Below the pieces are notes generated by a model. It did not search any database, was not told the origin of the DNA, and saw only the letters and a list, made by a program, of their open reading frames with translations. 60,722 nucleotides of DNA from Dehalococcoidales bacterium (lineage in GTDB: Bacteria > Chloroflexota > Dehalococcoidia > Dehalococcoidales > Fen-1064), in contig CP070842.1 of assembly GCA_020342155.1 (NCBI GenBank), forward strand, positions 395,801 to 456,522, read 5' to 3'. Position 1 is the first letter of the stretch, and the number at the start of each line of letters is the position of its first letter. The position numbers and the translations under genes were made by a program. Positions 54,276-60,722 of the stretch are shown piece after piece.

Positions 54276-56906
54276 TCAGCTTGCTGCCGGGGTGATTATG
54301 TGCTGATTTCGTGTACCTAATGAAGTTCTGGACGTGGTTTCGTCGCTGAATCTGAATTCTTTCTTGGTGAAGAGCCTCAGGCAGGCGTCGACTACGGCTG
54401 GGTCGTAGAGGATTCCGCTTTGTTTGGATATTTCGCCCAACGCGTTGTCTATACCTTTGGCTGGTCTGTAGGGACGGTAAGAGCTGATAGCCTCAACCAC
54501 ATCAGCTACACCTAAGATTCTGGCTTCCACAGATATGTCGTCGTCGTGAATACCAAACGGGTAGCCCGACCCGTCCAGCCTTTCATGATGCCCAAGGACC
54601 ATGTCAGCCACAGACCAGGGAAAGTCAATGTTCTTCAGTATGTCATGACCTGCCTGAGGGTGCATCTTGATCAAGTTGAATTCTACATCGGTCAGCTGAA
54701 TAGGTTTGCTGAGGATCTCAGCCGGTATATAGATCTTACCGATGTCATGTACAATCGCCGCCATACGTATTCCCTCAACCTGATCTTCCTGAAGTCCTAT
54801 ATCTCTGGCTATAGCATCCGCGAGTTCAGCAACCCGACGCTGATGACCAGCGGTATAAGGGTCTCTCGATTCAATAGTAGCTGCCATTGCCTGAATCGTT
54901 CCTTCCGACGTCCTCAATAGCTTATAGAAGCTCTGCCTGAGTTCTTCCTCTGCCCACTTACGCTCAGTGATATTGCGGATAAATACAAATTGCTGTCCTT
55001 CCCCGACAACATGGTGGTTAACACTTACCTCAACATTAATTATCTCTCCGTCTTTACGTCTATGCTGTGTCTCAAAACGGTCAGAACCTTGCTCAGTTAT
55101 CTTCTTTATACGGTGAGCAATCATTTCGGGATTTTCGATGGCTTCGATATCTGATACAGACATCTTAAGTAGTTCTTCTCTTGTATAACCTATCATCGCG
55201 CAGTATGAATCGTTAACCTCCAGTAGCTCCCCCTTTAAATTGCTGAGCCAGAAACCATCAAGGGCTGTCTTGATAATTGCCTGATGTTTCTCCTGTGCCT
55301 GCTTGCGCTCGGTAATGTCCCTTGTGATGATCTGGATACCAACAGCCTCTCCATCTTCAATGATGGCCTGGCCGCCCGTCTCAATGGGAACAACTGTACC
55401 ATCCTTTCTTCTTATGGCGGTTTCAAAATAAGGAATCGGCTTTCCCGACTTTGCCTCCGCAAGCTTCATCAGGACCTCTTCCAAGTATTCTGGTGGAATG
55501 AACTCAGTGATATTCATCCCGATTCCCTCGTTCAGAGTATATCCAGTCAACTCTTCTGATGTTTTATTCGCAAACTGGACTTCCCCCTCTGTATTCAAGA
55601 TGACGATGGAATCATGAGAATTCTCGACAAGGGTTCGGTACTTCTCCTCTGAATTCCGTAGTGCTTCGTCTGCCTGCCTGCGAGCCGTGATATCCCGAAG
55701 GGCGACGGTGATTCCTTTCACAGCAGGGTCACGAAGAAGGTTTCTACCTGTCGCTTCAATGAAGCGCCAGGAACCGTCCTTGTGCCGAGCACGCACCTCG
55801 ACTCTTGCAGAACGACCAGCCTCGCTTAGCACATCTGTGAAGATTCTGGAAATGAGAGGAGTGTCGTCTGGGTGTACTTTCTCAAACATATTGGTCCCAA
55901 TCCGTTCTGCTGAGCTATAGCCGAGAACTGACAGATAAGAAGTACTGGCGTAGCTTATGATTCCGTCGGCGTTCAAGACTATGAAACCATCAGAGGCGTT
56001 TTCCATCAGTGAGTGGAAAAATTGCTCTCTGAGACGGAGTGCTTCCTCAGATTTCTTCAGCCTTTCCTCCGTCTGCCTACGCTCGGTGATGTCTGACAAA
56101 ACTCCGGTTGCACCGATCACGCGGTTTCCCTCAAAGATGGGTCGATTGGAACTACGCACCCAGCGGATCTCGCCTGCTTTATTTAGAAGCCGGTACTCAC
56201 CTATTGTCGCTTGACCAGAAAGGGATTTCTGAAAATGCTCGAGGCTACGTAGTATGTCGTCCTGGTGAATAAAATCAGCAAAAGATCGCCCGATAATCTC
56301 AGAAGGACTATATCCCAATACCGACTCAACGATAGGGCTGAGATAGGTTGCTATGCCATTCGTGTCGACACTATAGACTATGTCACCCAGGTTCTCTACC
56401 AAGTTACGATACCTGTCTTCCTTCTTCCGCAATGCTATCTCTGCCTGCTTGCGTTCGGTGACATTACGAAAAACGCCTCGTGTGGCGGTCGGCTTGCCGT
56501 CTTCAAATCTGCAATTTACGTTCGCCTCAACACTGATCTTTTTACCATCTTTTGTAACAAGTGTAGCTTCAATACCACGAATACACTCCCCAGAGATAAC
56601 GCGTTCGAATACTGCCATGCAATGGGCTCGGCTATCAGGATGGATGATGTCGAACAGCGAGAGCCGAGTTAATTCCTCATCGGTGTAGCCGAATGTCTCT
56701 CGCCAGGTACGGTTTACGTATAGAAAACGTCCGTCCGGGCTCACACTCTGAATGATATCACTGGCATTCTCGAGCAGGTCAAAGTAGTCCTCTACTCCCT
56801 TTCCTAGCTTCTCCTCCCCTAATTGAGCCTTCTTTTCAGAGGATTCACATTCGGTAGTCTGTCGCGGTGTCGCTACCCGCTCGTTAACCAGGCGTTTTCT
56901 TGACAT
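54276..56906 (-). CDS. Multi-PAS sensor with HD-GYP phosphodiesterase domain
   Basis: 876 residues, no signal peptide or membrane segment. Five PAS domains (about 41-160, 162-286, 290-415, 419-540 and 545-660), each ending with an ITERK-type PAC signature. The C-terminal HD-GYP domain (about 675-850) keeps HDIGKIYIP, GHHERLDGSGYP and the metal ligands for cyclic-di-GMP hydrolysis. It is a cytosolic sensor for an unknown signal and probably degrades c-di-GMP. It sits between duplicated radC/ogt junctions, so it looks inserted. The start is preceded by AGAGGTG. Confidence 0.9.
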   Translation of the reverse strand: MSRKRLVNERVATPRQTTECESSEKKAQLGEEKLGKGVEDYFDLLENASDIIQSVSPDGRFLYVNRTWRETFGYTDEELTRLSLFDIIHPDSRAHCMAVFERVISGECIRGIEATLVTKDGKKISVEANVNCRFEDGKPTATRGVFRNVTERKQAEIALRKKEDRYRNLVENLGDIVYSVDTNGIATYLSPIVESVLGYSPSEIIGRSFADFIHQDDILRSLEHFQKSLSGQATIGEYRLLNKAGEIRWVRSSNRPIFEGNRVIGATGVLSDITERRQTEERLKKSEEALRLREQFFHSLMENASDGFIVLNADGIISYASTSYLSVLGYSSAERIGTNMFEKVHPDDTPLISRIFTDVLSEAGRSARVEVRARHKDGSWRFIEATGRNLLRDPAVKGITVALRDITARRQADEALRNSEEKYRTLVENSHDSIVILNTEGEVQFANKTSEELTGYTLNEGIGMNITEFIPPEYLEEVLMKLAEAKSGKPIPYFETAIRRKDGTVVPIETGGQAIIEDGEAVGIQIITRDITERKQAQEKHQAIIKTALDGFWLSNLKGELLEVNDSYCAMIGYTREELLKMSVSDIEAIENPEMIAHRIKKITEQGSDRFETQHRRKDGEIINVEVSVNHHVVGEGQQFVFIRNITERKWAEEELRQSFYKLLRTSEGTIQAMAATIESRDPYTAGHQRRVAELADAIARDIGLQEDQVEGIRMAAIVHDIGKIYIPAEILSKPIQLTDVEFNLIKMHPQAGHDILKNIDFPWSVADMVLGHHERLDGSGYPFGIHDDDISVEARILGVADVVEAISSYRPYRPAKGIDNALGEISKQSGILYDPAVVDACLRLFTKKEFRFSDETTSRTSLGTRNQHIITPAAS

Positions 56907-57281
56907 ATCTACACCTCTGAGTACTTCTTAAACCCCAGCGATACTCTCAAACATGCAAGCTGTTTCTGGTGCTCTAAAGGCGCTTTCGACATTAAGTGAA
57001 TCCATTATTGCACAGGCTGTTGACCGATATAAGACCCAAATGGGTAATACCTGTTGTCTACTTGGGCTCACAGTTGTAAACCCATCAGGGTGCAATAGCA
57101 AATAACAGAGTTCAGGATATTGCTAATAAAGGATAAGCACCTTCCAGTCTCAGAAGAGGTGGAAAAGCTGATAAGTGAAGCTGAAACAGGCCTGACAGTC
57201 AAGCGTTAAAAAAGAACCCTTTTTCTACCAAACGAATATCTGGATGTTTGTCCAGCCATGCGTACGATTGATTGATTCCAT
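56907..57281. other. Non-coding gap between the HD-GYP and GNAT genes
   Basis: No clear gene. One 29-codon open frame on the plus strand (57120-57209, LPVSEEVEKLISEAE...) has a natural-looking composition but no promoter or ribosome-binding site and may be a gene remnant. A CTGGA-CAAACA-TCCAG hairpin (about 57239-57254) lies downstream of the GNAT gene on the minus strand. Overall A+T-rich, consistent with foreign DNA. Confidence 0.4.
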
Positions 57282-57833
57282 TTAGTTTTTCTGTTCGGTG
57301 AAAGTCATCTCTTGTTCCAGAATTGAATATAGAAAAGAATCACGCCATTTTCCTTTTTGTAGCTTATGCTGTCTCAGAAGACCCTCGCGTTTCATCCCGA
57401 TTTTTTCCATAACCTTGAATGAAGCAACATTAGCGGGGTCACAGGTGGCATAGATTCGGTGAAGTCCGAGCTGTTCAAATCCGAATCGCAAAAGTCTCTT
57501 AGCTGCTTCAGTAATATAGCCATGGTTCCAGTAACTCCTGTTCAGTATGTAGCCCATCTCAGCCTCTTTGTTAGACTCACTTCTGACTAAAATACTACAA
57601 GAACCAATAAGTTTGTTATCTTCCCGCCTGACCAAAGCTAAAGTATAAACAATACGTGGTTGCTCTTTTTGCTGATTAAGCACTCTTTTGAGGTATTCTT
57701 TGGTGTCGTCCTTTGTATTAGGACCAAATGGCATGTAAACGACCACTTCAGGGTCTGCTCCATAAGCATGAACGGCTTTAAAGTCCGACTCTTGTAATTC
57801 TCTCAGTATTAACCGTTTAGTCTCGAGAATCAT
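57282..57833 (-). CDS. RimJ/RimL-type GNAT acetyltransferase
   Basis: 183 residues, with ETKRLILRELQESDF at the N-terminus, LNRSYWNHGYITEAAKRLL as the acetyl-CoA-binding region, and ASFKVMEKIGMKREGLLRQ near the end, as in acetyltransferases of the RimJ/RimL group. The substrate is unknown. The coding sequence is A+T-rich. It lies within the segment flanked by the radC/ogt duplication. Confidence 0.88.
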   Translation of the reverse strand: MILETKRLILRELQESDFKAVHAYGADPEVVVYMPFGPNTKDDTKEYLKRVLNQQKEQPRIVYTLALVRREDNKLIGSCSILVRSESNKEAEMGYILNRSYWNHGYITEAAKRLLRFGFEQLGLHRIYATCDPANVASFKVMEKIGMKREGLLRQHKLQKGKWRDSFLYSILEQEMTFTEQKN

Positions 57834-57979
57834 CCCTAACTCCTTTCACTTTAAAAAAGCTGAATGTAATATGTGCTTAACACTATCGGGATGACAACAT
57901 GGGTATAGTATTCAGGGGGTTTACACTCGAGCAACCCTTAATCTTAAGGGTATGCATTCTGTTTTATTGTGCAACCAGG

Positions 57980-58073
57980 ATGCAGATAAAGGTCGTGGGC
58001 CACATTGTCATCGGTGACATACCTACTTCAGTTTTGCCAACGAGGGGCTGGCTCAGACCCTTCGCTCAGCTAG
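57980..58073 (+). pseudogene. Truncated radC 3' fragment
   Basis: Begins at ATGCAGATAAAGGTCGTGG, identical to radC from 54032. It is frameshifted by loss of one A in GACAATACC, and lacks about 79 nt between two GGGCTG motifs, ending at a TAG overlapping the ogt stop. It marks the original junction with ogt. An ACCCTTAA-TC-TTAAGGGT palindrome (57934-57951) lies just upstream of the boundary. Confidence 0.8.
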
Positions 58074-58600
58074 CCCTTTGGGTAGTCCGGCGGAAGGTCG
58101 TCTGTTTCCAGGCTGAGAAGCGACCATTTCAAGTCCAGCCTCTTACCGAAGCCACCGAGTTTACCCCCACTAGCAATCACCCGATGACAGGGGATGACGA
58201 TTGCCACGGGGTTACGGCTCATGGCTTGTCCTACCGCCCGGGCGGCTCCCGGTCGCCCGACTTCCTCAGCCAGTTCGCCATAACTCCGGGTTTCGCCGTA
58301 GGGGATTCGCCGGGCACCTTCCCAGACAGCCTGCTGAAAGGGAGTGCTTTTGGACAGGTCCAGCTTGTCCGGGAAGGACGGTTTCCCGCCGCGGAAGTAG
58401 CTCTGGAGCCTGGCTGCAAGGTCGACAAATCGGTCGTCGGTACGGGTTGCCTTGTGAGTATACTCACCTAGAGCCTTTAGAGCGTCTTCGGAGGATGCAC
58501 GGGGTAGCGTTGCACGTACCAAACCCCGTTCTGATGCCATTACTGCCATCCACCCCGCGTCCGTCTGGAAAACAGTGTAGGTCAGTTTGTCACTCAACAC
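58070..58600 (-). CDS. ogt: Methylated-DNA--protein-cysteine methyltransferase
   Basis: 176 residues. It removes O6-alkyl groups from guanine onto its cysteine, a suicide repair. The active site reads VIPCHRVI (about residues 136-143), preceded by FQQAVWEGARRIPYGETRSY and the GRPGAARAVGQAMSRNP segment. Its stop overlaps the end of the radC fragment. It faces away from the DnaJ-like gene only by 33 nt. Confidence 0.94.
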   Translation of the reverse strand: MLSDKLTYTVFQTDAGWMAVMASERGLVRATLPRASSEDALKALGEYTHKATRTDDRFVDLAARLQSYFRGGKPSFPDKLDLSKSTPFQQAVWEGARRIPYGETRSYGELAEEVGRPGAARAVGQAMSRNPVAIVIPCHRVIASGGKLGGFGKRLDLKWSLLSLETDDLPPDYPKG

Positions 58601-58633
58601 ATGTCTCCCTGTGTTTCTATTTATGGAAGGTCC

Positions 58634-59311
58634 TTATTTTACCCGGATTTTAATCAGGATATCTCCGGGCTGACCGTCGGTCGTCATGCGGGCATTGCGT
58701 AATCTTACCTTGCTCCCAGTCTTGACACCTGCCGGTATTTTCACCCTTAGCTTTCTACCTTTACGTTTCAGGTCCTTCTCGAGGCCCTTGGCTGCCTGTT
58801 CTTTGGTGATGGTTATTTCGTAGTTGACGTTCTGTCTACGGGGGCGTTGCGGCGGTCGACCAAAGATTTCCTCTATGCTCGCCCCCTGTGGGACATTGAA
58901 CTCAACCCTTGCCTGGCCACCGGGGCCGGTACGGAATGTCCTGAAGGTAAAGTTCCTGCCCTTGAGGAAGTCGCCGAAGATACCATCGAGGAAGTCGAAA
59001 TTAAGGCCGGCGCCGCTGAAATCTCCCATAAGGTCTTCGAAACCAGACTGGGTAGTCCGGCTTCCGAATATATCACCGATATTACCCATTGTGCCGTATC
59101 GGTCGTACTGCACCTTTTTCTCCGGGTCACCCAGTACCCCGTAAGCCTCGTTTATCTCCTTGAACTTCTCATTGGCCCACTCCTCTTTACCGGGGTTGCG
59201 GTCAGGGTGGTACTGCATCGCCAGTTTACGGTAGGCCTTCTTGATGTCCTGCTCGCTGGCATTCCGCGACAAGCCCAGAATCTTGTAATAGTCTTTTGCC
59301 TTGGTCGTCAT
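58634..59311 (-). CDS. DnaJ-domain protein (CbpA-like, no zinc finger)
   Basis: 225 residues. J domain at 6-72 with the HPD motif ([10 protein letters not shown]), a Gly/Phe-rich linker, and one C-terminal substrate-binding domain ([14 protein letters not shown]). The cysteine zinc-finger of true DnaJ is absent, so this is a type-II co-chaperone that stimulates DnaK. dnaK and grpE are not in the window. Confidence 0.9.
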   Translation of the reverse strand: MTTKAKDYYKILGLSRNASEQDIKKAYRKLAMQYHPDRNPGKEEWANEKFKEINEAYGVLGDPEKKVQYDRYGTMGNIGDIFGSRTTQSGFEDLMGDFSGAGLNFDFLDGIFGDFLKGRNFTFRTFRTGPGGQARVEFNVPQGASIEEIFGRPPQRPRRQNVNYEITITKEQAAKGLEKDLKRKGRKLRVKIPAGVKTGSKVRLRNARMTTDGQPGDILIKIRVK

Positions 59312-59408
59312 CTCTATTTACTCTCTTAGTGTGCAATTTTAGTATAGCATAGAGAGCGGCAGGGTTTAAGCTTCAGGTGATATTTTTATTGAGGTAGTCT
59401 CGTGCTTT

Positions 59409-59737
59409 AACCCCCCTTCGTATCTGGCGAAGGGGATGGGGCCACCGTCGATCAAAGGCCATGGCGGGCCTGTACAATCATCGGAATCAAGGGGGGCACT
59501 CCCTTGTACCCCCGTTCCAGAGGGATTACACCTCTCTGGACTCCCCAAAACGGTGAGAGGCTAGTTTTTATGCAAGCATCTTCGCACCTTACAGGTGTGC
59601 CTTTCTATCGGTGGGATATTCTTTACTCTGGTTGCAAGCTAATAGGGGGCGTTCAAGAGGGGCGGAGCCCCTCTTACCTTATATTCCCCTTCCCCTCTGG
59701 TGAAGGGGATACAGGGGATGGGGCCGTCACCTCCAAA
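59409..59737 (-). repeat. Dispersed hairpin-rich repeat, copy B
   Basis: About 330 bp, non-coding. Read on the minus strand it has the same modules as copy A: AAGAGGGGC/GCCCCTCTT around 59655-59675, the GCACC pair around 59584-59600, CCGTTTTGGGGAGTCCAGAG near 59530-59553, and the CAAGGG/CCCTTG arms around 59489-59508. Each end also carries a CCCCTTC...GAAGGGG hairpin, repeated in the same direction. It fills most of 59312-59811; no gene is seen there. Confidence 0.8.
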
Positions 59738-59811
59738 ATGGGGCGAAGTCCTGTATTAATGACTGTGCCCCCTTTCCGGGGGTATAGTTTTATTAATGGG
59801 TACAAGATACC

Positions 59812-59840
59812 TTGACACTGCCTCTGGGGTGTGCTAAACT
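59812..59840 (+). promoter_or_regulatory. Strong promoter of the 23S transcript
   Basis: TTGACA (59812-59817), 17-nt spacer, TAAACT (59835-59840) preceded by TGC. The start is near 59847. It is the only promoter seen before 23S, so the 23S gene is transcribed independently of 16S. Confidence 0.8.
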
Positions 59841-59895
59841 TGCTTCGAGTGAGGTAAAATAGCAAGTATGGTGGGAAGCACATAGGATAGCAACA

Positions 59896-59950
59896 GGTGA
59901 TTGTAAGCTGAGCTAGCGGCTTGGTGTGAATCACCGGGCCGTTTTTGTTT
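59896..59950 (+). terminator. Terminator/antiterminator pair in the 23S leader
   Basis: A 10-bp stem (CGGCTTGGTG, 59917-59926, with CACCGGGCCG, 59932-59941; two G-U pairs; loop TGAAT) is followed by TTTTTGTTT, an intrinsic terminator. The alternative stem GGTGATT (59896-59902) with AATCACC (59929-59935) uses the same CACC and cannot form at the same time. It lies between promoter and 23S, so the leader either ends as a short RNA of about 100 nt or is controlled. Confidence 0.7.
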
Positions 59951-59998
59951 GTAGAACCTTAAAAACTGAATAGGCGGACTAATATCAAATCTGAAGCA

Positions 59999-60722
<724 letters not shown>

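Noticed and set aside
57120..57209. 29-codon frame in the gap before the GNAT gene
   Set aside because: Natural-looking residues, but too short, with no ribosome-binding site, so it is mentioned only in the gap entry.

Overview
This window looks like a chromosomal segment of an anaerobic Chloroflexota bacterium, most likely a Dehalococcoidia-type lineage. The evidence is indirect: a 23S rRNA gene with its own promoter and no 16S in front of it, one fused str-S10-spc-alpha ribosomal cluster without tuf, a recA-recX-rny-ymdB run, many TTG and GTG starts, and beta-oxidation genes. No marker in the window fixes the taxonomy. There is no sign of phage, conjugation, CRISPR, tRNA or transposase genes.

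Layout. 0.1-5.1 kb: an accessory stretch with an alpha/alpha-toroid protein, a GNAT plus a Cse60-like small protein, an A+T-rich asparagine-synthetase-like gene, a Trm112-like protein and a queD/folK pair. 5.2-26.0 kb: about 36 translation genes on the + strand (rpsL to rpsI) behind one strong promoter and a two-hairpin leader. 26.1-27.8 kb: TrmO, a HhH DNA glycosylase and a metallophosphoesterase. 27.8-34.6 kb: an acyl-CoA (fatty-acid oxidation) operon with its own promoter. 34.6-41.2 kb, minus strand: recA-recX-rny-ymdB-PHP-plsY and nadE. 41.3-48.4 kb: an amidohydrolase, two A+T-rich genes, FmdB, HIT, DUF763, a tandem DUF3795 pair, a GNAT and a Lit-like membrane protein. 48.5-59.7 kb: an 11-kb block bounded by inverted copies of a hairpin-rich repeat. 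It holds an Fe-S protein, dnaE, radC, a five-PAS HD-GYP protein, ogt and a DnaJ-like protein. 59.8-60.7 kb: a promoter, a terminator-bearing leader and the 5' part of 23S rRNA.

Functionally, the core is the ribosome/transcription/secretion cluster (ribosomal proteins, RpoA, SecY, Adk, Map, InfA, TruA). The recA-rny-ymdB-PHP operon joins recombination with RNA turnover and links to phospholipid synthesis through plsY. The acyl-CoA operon encodes activation, dehydrogenation and hydration of acyl chains.

The most unusual observations are these. The 23S leader has competing hairpins, one of them an intrinsic terminator, between its promoter and the rRNA. The dispersed hairpin repeat supplies a -35 element to a neighbouring gene. 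The radC/ogt junction is duplicated around an inserted sensor module. One DUF3795 copy has ATA where its twin has ATG. S3 carries a repetitive tail of about 215 residues, and S17 and RpoA have acidic tails. The COG0720 enzyme beside folK carries both the Cys and Glu signatures. Many promoters have an extended -10 within about 10 nt of the start codon, which implies leaderless or very short-leader mRNAs. Several enzymes lack a canonical catalytic residue.
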